Made by a program: the position numbers and the translations under genes | Shown here: piece by piece, positions 21,170 through 48,878 of the stretch | Layout of the letters: each line of letters opens with the position of its first letter | How positions within the stretch are numbered: position 1 is the first letter of the stretch | Notes under the pieces: model-generated | Seen by the model: the letters and a program-made list of their open reading frames with translations, nothing else | Told to the model about the DNA's origin: nothing | Databases searched by the model: none | NCBI GenBank assembly: GCA_963556255.1 | Contig: OY744615.1 | Span: 22,993,191 to 23,057,190 of the forward strand | Direction of reading: 5' to 3' | DNA: 64,000 nucleotides | Source: Allolobophora icterica | Taxonomy: Eukaryota > Annelida > Clitellata > Crassiclitellata > Lumbricidae

Positions 21170-22600
21170 GACTCTCAGTGGCGGCGATCTTGTCTGAGAG
21201 GTGGGGGGGGAGAGAAAGTCTGCCACGATCTCGTCGACGACCTTTTTTTAAAATCTTGTCCCAAAAAAATTTTTCTTCGCTTTCATTTTTTTAGTCATTC
21301 ACCTTTTTTTACTATCTTTTCACACTAGTCTGCTTTCTGCCATGATAACTCTTGTACAATTTTGATCAGTTGCTGTGGTAGGCCTATTCCCGCGTTTTGC
21401 ATCGCTCTCCACATTCCCATCATGCCGTACTATAGAATGCTTGTTTGAAGTCTATGAAGTTGATGAAGACTTTCTGGTTGTGTTCTATGCTCTTTTCAAG
21501 TATCTGTCTAATTGTAAATAGTTGATCAAGTGAATAGTTGATCAAGTGAATAGTTGATCAAGTGAATAGTTGATCAAGTGAATAGTTGATCAAGTGTGCT
21601 TCTTCCTGGTTCGAACCCGGCGGCAGGCTCTTCTTCAAGTAGAAGAGCAAGCCGCTCTCTCTCAACATGCTTCTCAATTATGTTTTGTAATTTTTCTTGC
21701 TCTCTGCCAATTCCACGTCCTTAGGCTCTATGTGTAGCATTTAATCGCTAATTCATGTTTCTCTTTGACTGCACCCTGGACTGAAAATATGCAGTTTTCA
21801 TCATTGCAGACAATAACACAATAACAACAGTAGGGGCCTATATATTATTAAGAGATTCTCACCAGGAAAATAATTACATTTAGGCCTATTGGCAAAGTAT
21901 ACGCCGTCATCTGCACCAGAAATACCTCGAGCGCTTATAATAGTCCTATGCTTCTCAGTTTTGCTGCGTCCCTATAGCTTTATGGTGCAATTAGATAGGC
22001 TATGTAGCAAGACTACAAATTGGTCGTCCAAAAGGACATTTTAAAAGAGAAACCAAGAGGTTTTGTTTTTTCAGACTGTTTACTCACGTAGGTCACATAA
22101 TTTGCCTTCTTCTGTAGTTTACCTGAACTTGTGAAGTTGTATTATTCCTGTACGACTGTTCATCGCAAGACGTATCCATCTGAACCAGTCAACTTATAGA
22201 GCTCTTACGAAACTCGGAGGTTTCAGGATGGAATTACGCAGAGAAGTTAATATCAAGGTATCATTATTAGTAGACCTACAATAACAGAGGTGTAACCTAT
22301 CTGTCGTTAATGCTTTAGTAAACTTCTGCAAGTTACCGATTGCTGTTTTTTGCATTTCCATGATGTCATTACGAAAGTCATAAGATTATAGGCCCTATTT
22401 AGGCCAAAATTAACGCCAGATCATTCACTAGGCTCCTTATTTTAAGAGTGCGATCATTTTTGCAGAAAATTTTCCCTATATGATGCGTTAGAATACCACA
22501 TATGCGGTCAACATTTTCACAGTAGGGTCTATAGGTCTATCATCCTAGGCCTTCCTGATCATATCAAGAAAATCCCTGACCATTCCATAAACTATATCGA
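21170..22600. other. Unassigned spacer
   Basis: No coding signal was found. It holds a 5-unit 16-bp tandem repeat (21518-21597) and many TAGGCCTA words typical of this stretch. A G8 run lies at 21203-21211. Confidence 0.5.
21518..21597. repeat. 16-bp tandem repeat, 5 copies
   Basis: Unit ATAGTTGATCAAGTGA is repeated with almost no change. It contains the palindrome TTGATCAA. Confidence 0.9.
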
Positions 22601-22619
22601 CTAACTCATCGTCTGTTAG

Positions 22620-22800
22620 GCCTACCTACACCGCCGACTCCCTGTCCGCAATCTTGGTATTACTTTTGATCCTCACCTCTACCACATCTCAAACCTCTCG
22701 TGCTCCTGCTTCATGTACATTCGTGACCTCCGACGCATCCGGCCCACCATGCTCGACCTCACAACTACGAAGCATCTTCCCACCGTCACATATCTCTCGT
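22620..22800 (+). pseudogene. L2/CR1-like LINE RT remnant
   Basis: One frame reads RNLGITFDPHLYHISNLS then SCFMYIRDLRRIRPTMLDL. This is the conserved segment just after the RT palm in L2/CR1-type LINEs (LGVxFD...HIS...R...LRRIRP). Flanking frames are broken. Confidence 0.75.
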
Positions 22801-23244
22801 TCCATTCCCTCGCGTAGGACTTCCGGTCTTACACGTATATTATCACGACCACGATTGTCCTATGTGTTGGCAGGTATCGACCAAATTGACAGTTGACAAA
22901 ATCTGCTTCAGACTCCGTGTTGGCAGTTCTCAACCAACACAGACTACACAGTTAAGAGATTCTCCTTCTGAAGATCCCGCTACCGGAACTCTGACTTTGA
23001 AAGTCATCTCTCTTAAACCTTCGCTGTCTACACAGTGCACAAACAGACCTTTGTCCTGACCTAGGCACGAGCTGTATGTTGTGACAAGTGGTACATATGT
23101 CCGCTAAAGCCAGGCGACATAACTCAGCGCCCGGGAACGAACTATGAAATTGCACGCACGTACACACACACACACATTCACAATGAAATGACTCCCACAC
23201 TGCACCTATGATGACGATGAGTTCTCTGCCCGAAGGCAGGTCTA

Positions 23245-23385
23245 TTGGCTCTCACAGACAATCCTGGGTCAGCAACTTGTTCAAGGAAGGTCGCTACGCA
23301 GTGGCTTGAGGTAGATTCGAACCTGCGACCCTCCGGTTGCAAGGCACAGAACATACCGCTACACCACCGCGTCCCATCCACTGCA
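23245..23385 (-). repeat. tRNA-derived SINE head
   Basis: The minus strand has GGTGGTGTAGCGGTATGTTC (A-box-like) and GGTCGCAGGTTCGAATC (strong B box), with GCCTTGCAACCGGAGG between. It is related to the head at 44.8-45.0 kb. Confidence 0.7.
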
Positions 23386-23469
23386 CCTATAGTAGGCCTA
23401 TATGTTATATTAGGACTGCTTCTGGTTCTCTGCCTTCAGGCAGGTTCAAACGTCCGGCGTCACCACTTC

Positions 23470-25445
23470 TCTCGATTTTGAGCCTCTTCTTTAAGCCTGC
23501 TGTATCCTCCCCTCATCACCCAATCCAGCATCATCTTTCTTGGTCTTCCCCTTGTCCACCCCCATTCTTCTCTCGATGACATTGACATTTCTTAGGAACG
23601 AGTCCCCTCTCAGCGTGTGTCTGATCCATTTCCTCTGCCTCTTTCTTAATGTATGTATCAATCACCCTTCTTCAATCCTTCATAGCACTTCTTCACTTCT
23701 TCTTTGTTAGCCTATATGTTCTGTCCAGCTAACCTTCTCGATTCTTCTCCAAATCCACATCTCAAGATGCCTCCAGTTTCTTGATGTCCTCTTTCCTCAT
23801 GGTCCATGTCTCTGATCCGTACAAGTTACAACATCACACTCCATACTAGCGTCTTTACCATTCTTTTCTTCAGACTCTTGTTCATTTTTCCTCTCAATAG
23901 CTCTTTCCGTTTTGTGAATGCTCTTTACCCAGTGCTATTCTTCTAATTTCCTTATGGCATTTGGCATCTGTCGTGATCATGCCCCCAGGTAGCAGAATTC
24001 TTGTACTTGCTCTATTTCCTCTCCATCGATTTTTTTACTATAATTTCTTTTCCTTTACTTATCCTCATTATCTTTGTCTTTTTGATGTTTATTTTCATAT
24101 CATATTCAATTGATATGGCGTTTAGTCGTTCCACCATTATCTGTAGGCCTCTCTGACTTCCTGCCATCCTCGCCTGGTCATCTGCGAACCTGAGAGCCCT
24201 AATCAGTCTGCCTCTGACCTTGATCCCCTCCTCCATGTCTTCCAGTGCTTCTCTAATAAGCTTTTCTATATAAATATTGAAGAGCAACTGTGATAACAGG
24301 CATCCTTGCCTCACTCCACTGCCCAGTTTCCCTGGTTCCAAATACTCTCCATCTATTCTTATTTGCATCTTTTGTCCCAGATTTCCTATCAGTCGTCTAT
24401 CTCTACAGTCTACTCCAGTCTTGTTGTCCTCGAGACCAAGGTCTTGGTCTCGAGTGCACTCGAGTTCGTTTTTAAAAGTCTTGGTCTTGGTCTTGAGACC
24501 AAAGGTCTTGGTCTTGAGGTTCAAGGTCTTGGTCTTGGTCTTGAGGTTCAAAGTCTTGGTCTTGGTTTTGCAAGACCAAGACCAAGACTTTTGTCAATAT
24601 GAACATTCATTAATTTTAACAAACGGCAAGAATTTTAAAATTTTATCCAATAATTACTCATACAGTTATTGCTTTAGTATTTACACAGTGTGAATGAGGC
24701 TTCACTGTTGCTTTTGACAATTATTTTGACTTCCGGTTATTTACCATGGAATGATTTCAAAACAGACTCATGATTAATTTGTACATTTACATCCGGTTCT
24801 TGAAAAGCTGCTTTGTGTGCTAGCGATTTCAGCACTTGTAGACCGTGTTTTTTCACATGGCAGAATTTTTATGAGGCCCCATAGTTCACGTCTTGGTCAG
24901 AAAATTCTGAGCAAATTGGTTTTTATAAAATTCAACAGGCATTTGGAATAACATTTCGCAAGAAGGACTTTTGTAAATACGAATTCGGAATTCTCTGCAG
25001 TCTCCATTTAGAGTTGTTTTGCTTGAATAAAAGAAAAAACTCATGTTTTCATTAAAATAACGAGTAATCCGACTGGACAATTTTTAGTAAGGAATAGAAG
25101 TCTGGATACGACGGTGATTTTTTGGGTCTTGGTCTCGGTCTTGGTCTTGAGGTTCAAGGTCTTGGTCTTGGGCTTGGTCTTGAGGTTCAAGGTCTTGGTC
25201 TTGGTCTTGAGGTTCAAGGTCTTGGTCTTGGTCTTGAGGTTCAAGGTCTTGGTCTTGGTCTTGAGGTTCAAGGTCTTGACAACAAGACTGGTCTACTCCC
25301 ATCCTTCAGTGCCTGTATTAGCCTTCTCCAGTCGACGCTATCGAATGCTTTTTCGTAGTCCACAAAACATATATACAAATCGTGTCCATTTTGGCAGCTC
25401 CTCTCTGTTAGTACCCTTAGTGCACCTATGTAGACCAGTATAATA
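23470..25445 (-). pseudogene. RTE/jockey-group-like LINE polymerase, decayed and split by a hAT-like element
   Basis: Reading down the minus strand: at 25300-25400 [17 protein letters not shown] (RT palm). Then the hAT-like element 24416-25290, then VDCRDRRLIGNL, GVRQGCLLSQLLFNIY, ALRFADDQA and YDMKINIKKTKIMRIS down to about 24012. After a frameshift come GGMITTDAKCHKEIRR, a YGSETWTMRKEDIKKLEA segment and a LRKRQRKWIRHTLRGDS-like C-terminal stretch to about 23480, with several stops. The order and motifs are those of an endonuclease/RT LINE. I cannot assign the clade firmly. A related C-terminal piece is at 61870-62260. Confidence 0.8.
24416..25290. mobile_element. hAT-like non-autonomous element (copy 2) inserted in a LINE
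   Basis: GTCTACTC is duplicated on both sides (24408-24415, 25291-25298). The ends are CAGTCTTGTTGTC and its inverse GACAACAAGACTG. A perfect 12-bp hairpin CTCGAGACCAAG/CTTGGTCTCGAG lies at 24429-24454. Short arrays of the same CAAGACC/TTGAGGTTC minisatellite as copy 1 occupy both subterminal zones, around about 530 bp of AT-rich unique sequence with no transposase. Confidence 0.88.
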
Positions 25446-25449
25446 TATA

Positions 25450-27300
25450 TATATGTATATATATATATATATGTGTGTGTATGTGTATGGTGTTAGCAGC
25501 TAGTTTCTTAATATCAGCACAGGAAGGCTGGGTGGCTAGTCTAACTACAGACAGTGTACAGTCAGTGTACTCGTTATAGCTGAGTCAGACAGGATGCACA
25601 GGTGAAGCCAAGATCTCGAAACATGTGTATATACATGTACATCGGTACATGTATATTGTATACCGATGTATACAAGTACATCGGTTGCCAATACCGACAA
25701 TTACAAGGCAATTGATGGAATGTTTTACCAGCTAATTAATTGTAGAGGTCAACAATGAACTGCACACACAACATTCAGAATAAGATTCTTTTCTGAAACC
25801 AATAGCACGGTTTGAATCGTCGACAAGACACGTGGCGTATAATATATAAACCGGCCAATGAGGAGAAAATGAGAAAAGATAAAGAATGAGAGAGAGAAGG
25901 TGAGAGACAGAGCAAAGAGAAGTAAAAGAAGAAGAAACAACAACAACAGTTATAATAATATCATCATGTGAACACAGACTAAGTCGTTCAGTTCAAAAAG
26001 ACCTAGATCTCTTTCCTGACAATATGTAGACAAAATATAGATTAATAATGCACATCATGTATAAAAATACACAGATATTCTTAATGATCGCGAACACATA
26101 AACATTTATATATATATGTATATACATGCACAAGTACACAAGCACGTATACATATATATATATCGTCATCTAAATGCGCTAATATATATATCGGTGAAAA
26201 TATGTAAATTTCTTGTACTGTCAAGTGTGAACAATGAACACGTCATGTCATGGCACAAATTCGGGTCAACGCTTTTCTTCGTCCGATCGATCGAACGAAG
26301 AAGAGTTGGCCATTTTTGAGCCACAGAAGATTTACAGAAGCAACAAATGGTGTCAGCGTCCAAAGCAGACAGATGCTCACAAATTGTGTCAATCGATTTC
26401 CTAAGACTTCAATTCATCCAGTTTAGTGAGAGCTCATTAATCGTTTGGCTTGCACACGTAGGCAACTCTCAGTTCCAATGGTGTTGCAGTTGTTCTAGAA
26501 CACAATCAAAAGAAACACTGGAGGTCTTCATCTGTCACAGACATCTATCTAACAACAGCTCAAAGGCCGCTGCAACTCTCAGGACCGGATTACTCAAATT
26601 TTGGCATTTACTTGAGCATTCATCTTCGTAAACTGTGACTCAAATTAGTCAAACACTTAAGCTTTCAGGTAGAAAAATGAAATGTTAAATGAGTTCACTT
26701 TCTGTAACTGCATTCAAAAGGTCAGGCGTAGCAGCCGTAGCTCCATGAAAAATTTGTAATGTTCTGCTCAATGTTCTGGTGTTATGTGAAATGCAGCTAT
26801 AACAATTCCTTGCACCATCGTTAAACTGGCAACCACATCTTACAAGCAAATCACAAGAACCTGAATGCAACACCATAAAATTATTCATCTAGTTCCATCA
26901 TGAAAAATCGGTACATAGCGGACTACATTTACATTTTAATTTCAACTGAAGTAATTTACACATTTCTATCCAATCTGAAGGAAACAATGTAACAAATATG
27001 ACTGACTTGACATTGAAATCATCTTTTAAACACTGCAATTTACAATGTAATTTTTTCCAATAATGATAGCATTTAAAGAAGAGCAAATTTCCACCCTATT
27101 CATGTGATTCCATGCTAAAAATAACTAACCGGATAAAGACATAATAGGCGCAAACACAATCCCAACACAAACACTACAGGAACTGTTTGAAGTGCTGAAA
27201 GTTATAAAACTCTTAAATGAAAATCATTTTGCAGTAACTTCTGATCATTAGATGAGCTGCTATTGTAAATTTTCTACGGTACCCAATTTAAATTAAAATA
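25450..27300. other. Unassigned spacer with AT and GTAC microsatellites
   Basis: Short AT-rich tracts lie at 25441-25475 and 26105-26165, and a repeated TACATCGGTACATGTA block at 25630-25690. Open frames near 26347-26631 and 26685-26888 show no recognisable domain. Confidence 0.45.
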
Positions 27301-27304
27301 TTAT

Positions 27305-27475
27305 TATCATTATTATTATTGTGCATTTATAAAGCACCACTCTATAATGACCAAGCATCAATCGATGACACTAAGCAAATGTAAGTGAAGGACTTGCTCA
27401 AGGTCTCTACACAATAACCGTCTCAGTGTTACAAGGGAGCGCTCAGCCAATCAGCTACCATGTCCCGTAGACAAT
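27305..27475 (-). repeat. SINE/LINE tail, diverged
   Basis: ATTATTATTATTGTGCATTT then ATAAAGCACC, followed by GGACTTGCTCAAGGTCTC and a tRNA-like CCAATCAGCTACCATG end. It shares the layout of the SINE at 44.8 kb. Confidence 0.55.
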
Positions 27476-27479
27476 GCAG

Positions 27480-28950
27480 CAAACTTTTAAACCTTAATTG
27501 TCAGAAATTACAACTGATACATAATAAAGTTGTAATAAAGTCTTCTTGAAATGGCCAAGGTTATGCAGTTATGATCTGACAAAAATGTACTTTTCAATTA
27601 TCATTATCCGGAGGAGTTTAGACTTCCTCCACAGATTCAACGAACCTGGCAAGTTTTCTCTTATTTTGAATTTTACAGTTCAGCAATAAACTGAACTAAT
27701 AAACCTAGTTGGGCAAACACGAGAACAGAATCACAACTGATGACCACAACTGAACCTGAAAGGCAAAATGTAAAGGAACAGGCTAAGTGTGAAAGACCTG
27801 CAGTAAGACCAGGTACAAAATATCAAAATAAACAACGATTGGCACAGTTGTACGTTTCTTTGAAAAACACTCGAATCTGAGCAACACAACAAGGAGAAAA
27901 GACTTGGCACAGCAGCTGAGACTGCTGTATTGCCAGCCACAACGGTCACACATTATGTGCAAGAAGAAACCCACTCGCAAGGAATTTATACTCTTTTGAC
28001 ATGACGCTGCGATACAGATTCATAAATTTAGGCTAAGCCATGCTTTAACAACAATAATTCAACAAAATAGAAAAGAATCAACAGTCAGCATTGTTTAATT
28101 TGGCAGGAATGCACCGGCAGGACACGGAACACATCAGTCAGTTGTGTAAGTTTCCTTCTGTTCAGAGCCAAGGCTCTGGTCATGGTTTCTCAGTCATTGA
28201 TCTCCTAGCTTTTCGGCGAATTTCAAAGTCACAGTAACGAAATTCAACAGTACCTGCTTTTGAAGCACAAAATACTTTTCCAAGCAATAGATTAATTTCT
28301 CAACATAGACAACAAATCATTGAACACAACTGCCAGTTCCACTGTTTAGACAAGTTACGTCAGCCCCATCAGAGGCACACTAATACATAAACAACATTCT
28401 CAACAACCTCGTGCACTACACAGAATCATCTTCTGTTCTTAGGGAATGAGCCAGTGACAACAGGGCCAGTGACAATATGGTCAGAGACAACAGGGCATTC
28501 TACATCTCTTGAAAAAACTCACAAAAGTTTGGCTGGTACTGCTTGGCAAAACAGAGAAGCATACATTTTAAAACTATCTTAATTGCACCTGTTTAGATCC
28601 GATAGCTAGTACTGCATTCATGCAGCACCACCGTTCAGTGCTTAAAATGTGTTATGTATACTAAGCATCTTTGACACACACTTACATACCTTTGCCTCAG
28701 CAGGCACATCAAACCAACAACCTGCTAGTTACAATACAAGCCAGTAGGTCGTCACAGTACATCGTAAAACTCACAATGCCCAAGACAATTGTTTATTGGC
28801 ACATGTTCTAAGGGTCATGAATACTATCTTAGACAGGAATTGGTTCCAAAAGATTGAGTAATTTGCTACATGAACACAGCATTGGTCTCCGCATTCACCT
28901 GAACACATTGTACAAGCACAGGTCGTCAACAGGTCTAACTCACAAAACGC
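27480..28950. other. Spacer, nothing recognised
   Basis: AT-rich, with no supported gene. On the minus strand an AATAAA lies at 28787-28792, the first canonical poly(A) signal downstream of the Cux stop codon at 31629. Confidence 0.4.
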
Positions 28951-28954
28951 TAAT

Positions 28955-29080
28955 ACGTGAATATTCACAAAATGCTAATATTCGTAACAGGCGAATATTC
29001 ATAAACGTCTAAATATTCATAATATGCAAACATTCATAAAAAGCTAAATATTCATAGCAGGTGAATATTCATAAATGCAA
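28955..29080 (-). repeat. Degenerate TATGAATATT tandem cluster
   Basis: On the minus strand TATGAATATT or one-base variants recur about seven times at about 18-bp spacing. Spacers differ more than the core. Confidence 0.75.
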
Positions 29081-29506
29081 ACTGCAACAGTCGAGCAGCA
29101 ACAAGAAATAGTAAAATCCCACAGTAAACCCGTGACACTGTTAGGCCTACAATTTTAAAACCGTTTTTCTTAAACACCAGCAAGAACGTTCACAGTGAAT
29201 TAGCAGAGCAAACGACTTCAACAATTTAGACCGTTGCAACGAGCTTTGGCACACTTTGTTTAGAAAACACAAATCTCATGGCAAATTATTATTATCCAAT
29301 GATACGTTGAAACACATGCAGTGAACACAGCAGGGCATAAAATCTGTTACTTCAGAACAACGGTTTTACTGTTTACCTATAGACGGTTAAGAAAATAACA
29401 CACTCTTACACAGAATAATGATCAATGCAAGTAAACTCGTAATGGATTCGCCAAAACTGACAACACCGAACAAGCATCAAGGATGATGGTTTTCAAATAC
29501 TGTGGG

Positions 29507-29677
29507 CAGGGGCGTCTATCCCCCATAAGTCATTGGAGCGACGTCCCTTTTCCCCCTCTTCTTCCCCCTTCCTGTTCCTTCCCCCCTAAAATGGTGGCAC
29601 ACACACTGACAGATCTCCCCCCCCCATTTCTTGGATGGAGCATTTGCTCCAAGGTTTCTATGGTGAAGACGCCCCTG
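29507..29677. mobile_element. Short hAT-like MITE, 171 bp
   Basis: ACTGTGGG flanks both sides (29499-29506, 29678-29685). The ends CAGGGGCGTCTATC and, inverted, CAGGGGCGTCTTC form the terminal repeats, with GGAGC internal echoes (CATTGGAGCG/CTTGGAGC). Confidence 0.85.
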
Positions 29678-31628
29678 ACTGTGGGAATGACAGCAGAGGG
29701 AAAAATGCGTCGAACATCTGGCCTTAGTGTGAACTGCATGCAAAATGTAATTGTAATAGCAATTATATACTACAAAAATTTCACAGTACAGTAAGTAGCA
29801 AGTCTATGGGGTTTTACACAGTCACTTGTCAGCTTCGTACCAATACATGAAAACAATAAGCAAATAAAAAATTATATATTGAAAATACAAACCTCTTGGC
29901 CTCACAATGCTCTTTAATATGCCTATGATACAGGCTGTCACATAAACTGCATGCACCTTCAACATAATATGCTTCACAGCAACCATTTAGAATAATATTG
30001 AGCAAAATCGCACCAAACGCACTGACCACAAGGACATAACTATTCACTGTTCAAATCCCAACCACTGCAGAAATTTAATTGCAGAGCTCAGCTCATTTGA
30101 CACAAGGTCAAATTACACAACATTTACAAAGCCATAGCTTAATAATAACAATTGCAATAACAGTAATAATAACAGCCATACTAACCGAAACGATGATAAT
30201 AATAACGCTAATGATGAACACATATTAGTTAATAAATGTAAACAGTTTATATATGAAAAATATTTTATATGGCAGCCTGATACACATACAGCAGTTTGTT
30301 GAATAATATGTCGAATGACTGATCTTGAACACAACATTTAGAAAATATCTTATGTCTTTACACCGACACAAAGCATATAGCATTAGATTTGAAAATATGT
30401 GAAGAACCGTTGTTAAGTGGCGCAACAGAGAATTTCAGACAGGATAGCCAACAGCAGCGTTCTGAGACGATGTCAAGAGGCACCGTATAAAAGTTCTTTT
30501 ACAACACAATCACAATAACAGTACTGTCAAAAATATGAACACGATTAGCTGTTCAATCTTATATCTTAGAGCAACTGTGCCAAAAAACCACTAGCTGATG
30601 AACAAGAAATTCCCTCACTTCTCAGTACAGCCTGTGCATCTCCAGATAATAGGATGGAGGTCAACTACACTAAAATACATCTCTTACCTAAGACATATCT
30701 TCAAAAATCGGTAACCATGGACAGAGTTCCTTTGGATTAAGTCGGCCTTCAACCACAAAGCTAGATATTCTTATAGCATAACGACGAACAAGACTACCTT
30801 GTGTAAAATTTTCCATACAGCAAAACCAAAAAATTCTTCTTTTGCAACAAATACTACAGAGATAGCCATCTGGTGTTAAATTCTCTCTAAAACCTGGTAA
30901 CCATGAGGCAATCCACACTGCGTTAAATGGAGTTCAGAGATGGACCACAAGGAAGCAATTGTTAACCCAGTGGCTCAATATGCTTTCAACACTCTCTTAC
31001 AAAGGCACCGAACTATACGACTTCCCGATGCTCACCTCTTACAGTTAAAGCCTCACTAGAACACAGAACTCCACAGCCTCAAAAAGGACTTAGTTCTGTG
31101 TCAGAGCAACACTGTCTCCCACAAACACAACAACTGTTTTGATATCTTGCATCAGTATGATGGTTAGCAACTTTAGAGGCACAGGCTGACTGACCTGTTC
31201 AGAAAATAAATTCACATTGTAACTTGATCCAAGTGATAACGATAGTTTAAATCAAACTAACAAAGCAAGAAAAGACGTTGTGAGGAACAGCTTGCACAAG
31301 TAAGACAAAACATATTTTCAACAGAAACCAATATAAAAGATCTCTTCTGAACACATTCCTCCGTCCGATAAAATGAGAAACTACAAAAAATATAACTTTC
31401 GTCATTACTCGCTCGTACATCTTCTAAAAATCTCACCTATTTCATATTTTAAGATAGATTTGAAAAGAACAAATGGAGCACAACAGCTATCAACGTACGT
31501 TATCGAAAATATATTTAGGCAGCGCAGCAGAAGAGCCGAGAAACGGATACAATGCACGGACACGGCGTATGAAAAAATAACGAAAACTTTTAAACGACAT
31601 GCAATAACAATATAACGTGTTTAGATGG

Positions 31629-46311
<14,683 letters not shown>

Positions 46312-46700
46312 GGTGAGAGCAAGTGCTGTGAGCATCACAGAGCAATCGACAACAGTCAGTCAGGGAGCGAACGGGCAGCAGCATCATATAGTCCGCTGAT
46401 TGCAGCCTCATCAATAATAGATGAAGCCGGTGCCCGTGATGGCTTGTCACTGTAACAATCGGCTCACAATAGCACCACCAGCTGCATCAGCCACACTGGT
46501 AGCACCAGCAGCAGCAGCCCGTGGCATCTTATTGGAGCCAAGACGCCATTCCAGACGTCTTGAGTCGCCGTACTGACAGAACGAGAAGGAAATGACGAGA
46601 CCACCGCGGAAATATGTTAATGCGGAATGAGACGAGTGGAAATCAGCCACACACCAGAGTGCAGCAGTAATCACGGAAGGTGAAGCAGCTGACGCAGCTC
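46312..46700 (-). promoter_or_regulatory. Putative Cux 5' UTR and promoter region
   Basis: The stretch upstream of the ATG is less AT-rich than its surroundings and contains GCAGCAGCAG runs. A CCAAT reads on the minus strand near 46532. No TATA box is evident. Start site unknown. Confidence 0.4.
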
Positions 46701-46739
46701 CGAGGGTACAGCCTGCCCTAGATGATTTGCCTGATATCA

Positions 46740-48500
46740 GAGAATGAATGGATGAATGGAGGAACCGATAGACGCTAGAAACTAAACAGAAACAAAGGAT
46801 GGCAAGCTTGGCAATTGTTAGTTATAGAAGTTATTGGATGGGGATAGATAACAGGCATCCTCTACAGGTACATTAGCCGAGGACAAAGCATGAGGAAAAG
46901 ATAATAGAATAGGGATGCGGACAATACAGGCATCAGAAAGTTCAAATACCACGGAGGTCATGGTGGAAGTCCGTAGTGTCCACTTCCTTCTGCCTACTAT
47001 TCTCTACTTCTGCTATCTCTGAAATCATTGATTACCAAATTAAATTCATCAACATTATAATCATTGTTTGCAGTTCCTGACACAACCCATTTGGCAGCAT
47101 TGGGTGCCAGTGAATCCACTCTTGACAATAATCTTATATAACGTGTCTCCTTGCGCTTAACGTAAATCTTGTTTTGTCTATATCGTCTATTGTCTACATT
47201 GCTTTTAAGTTGCATATCCACCACAGTCTTAGAACAACTGTACCAAATGTGCTTCTGAGTAGATAACCTTGAAGAGGCACTATACAAATTCTTCGTATGA
47301 ATGAAAATGATTGCAGCCATAAACAGCATAACTGGTGATTAACTGAAGTTTAAATTTAAATCCTCACTTTCCATTTTCCACAGAACTGAAGGAAAAACTA
47401 ACTTAATTTAAACACAATTATGTAACCTACTTCTGGACATTCATAAATTATTTTGGAAATTATTTTTAAAATCTAAGTGTTAAATAAAAATGCCAATGGT
47501 ATATCATCTCCTGGCATAAACCTAGTGGCAGAAATCAAAATTAACTTGCTAATTGGCCTGAGCATCACAAATTACAACAATTTTCATCTCTAAATCACTT
47601 TACTTCTTTGATCAAATCTGCCAACTTTCTTTTTAAAACAAGTTGAGATTTTCAGGTCTATTGGCTGATAGTCATCATTTATGCTGAGCGGAGTAAATAT
47701 TTATGAGTTCCCATACTGAGGTGCAATGTGTTTTACGATATGGGAAAATTAAACCTGACATTGAGGAATGGTGCAACCAGGCTTATGTCTTCCTTGCTTT
47801 CTCTTCCTTCATGTCACATTCTAACTGTCCAGTCTTCCAATTCCCCCAATTTTCCATGTCACACTAATTTCTTCTGTAAGAATTCTTTTCAAATTATGAG
47901 TCTTGCCTTCTGATTCAAGTGGACAGATTGGCTGAATCATCATCTCGATTGTTCCCTTCATTTTTAAAATCTGAATTGGCAACCATATGCATACATTTCA
48001 ACTTCACAACAAAGCTCTTTATTATCATTATTAATTAATTGGTAACTCCTATAGAACGGGTGTCTAATCCACAAGGCATCAACTGATGACACACAGAAGA
48101 TCAGTCTGCCAGGCAGACAAGACAGACAGCTACAATTTGGTTTTCTACTTGATAAACCTTATCATTGTTGATGGCTAAAAGTGGAACCTTTAAAACAGCA
48201 GGTATATAATTAGGATACAAATGATGAGAGGCAGAGGAACCTGCATCCGATAAATTTCACTCATTGGTTCCAAAGCACTGTGCAGACTAGATAATTGATG
48301 CACTGGGTTGTGATTTCACGAATATAATGCAACCAGCTACCTGGAAATTACATAGCATATTTTTTAGATCATTCCAATGTTTTCAGCATGCCAATCTGAC
48401 AAATCGAAAGCTGACTGCCATTTCAGTTAAGGATCTGCATACTTAAGACATGTCTAACAGGTGAGTCTTGAGTTCTGACAGGAAATTCACAATGTAAGAT
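46740..48500. other. Spacer upstream of Cux
   Basis: No gene was found. A SINE tail (GAAGAGGCACTATACAAATT plus GAATGAA) lies at 47240-47310 and another SINE-like block at 48010-48110. Confidence 0.4.
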
Positions 48501-48551
48501 TACGAGATAATGTTATGATGAACCAACTGGTTGGATAAGAGCTCTGACAAT

Positions 48552-48878
48552 ATGAGTCATAAAGTTGCTTCACACCAGAGGGAGAGGCCTAAAGCAAAGA
48601 ATCCAGAGCAACCATCTCTCAGTCAGCAAGATAGACAGGCCAACAGCCATCCTCCTGCATATGAAAATCGAGATAACATCCCAACTCATAATTTACCTGA
48701 AAAGCTGGCAGAGGTGACCCGACATGATACAGATGTTCGAAATGTGCCTGATATTTCGCCAAACACATACAAAAACATCAAGAAGCCACACCTTACGATT
48801 GCGCACCTGGTCCGAGCCGCGGCTTTTCAACAGAGAATAAAGCTAGGAAAAGTTACGACTCCTGCGTTAACATCTTAA
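48552..48878 (+). CDS. Small ORF, hypothetical
   Basis: From the ATG at 48552 a frame of 108 codons is open to a TAA. Its composition (KNPEQPSLSQQDRQANSH, HDTDVRNVPDISPNTY) is polar and not simple repeat, but no domain is recognised. No splice sites or paralogue support it. It may be an isolated exon or chance. Confidence 0.25.
   Translation: MSHKVASHQRERPKAKNPEQPSLSQQDRQANSHPPAYENRDNIPTHNLPEKLAEVTRHDTDVRNVPDISPNTYKNIKKPHLTIAHLVRAAAFQQRIKLGKVTTPALTS

Larger units (their letters stand above)
28787..31628 (-). other. Possible Cux 3' UTR (extent inferred)
   Basis: No AATAAA is found on the minus strand between the Cux stop and 28792. If that signal is used the 3' UTR would be about 2.8 kb, and it would include the MITE at 29507 and the tandem motif at 28955-29080. 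A variant ATTAAA near 29914 could end it earlier. Confidence 0.3.

Noticed and set aside
26347..26888. Frames of 67-94 codons with Cys and Ser clusters
   Set aside because: There is no recognisable domain, they are open on both strands in different frames, and nothing around them supports exons.
30688..30918. 76-codon minus-strand frame (MWIASWLPGFRENL...)
   Set aside because: It starts and ends without splice signals, has no domain and lies in the likely Cux 3' UTR.
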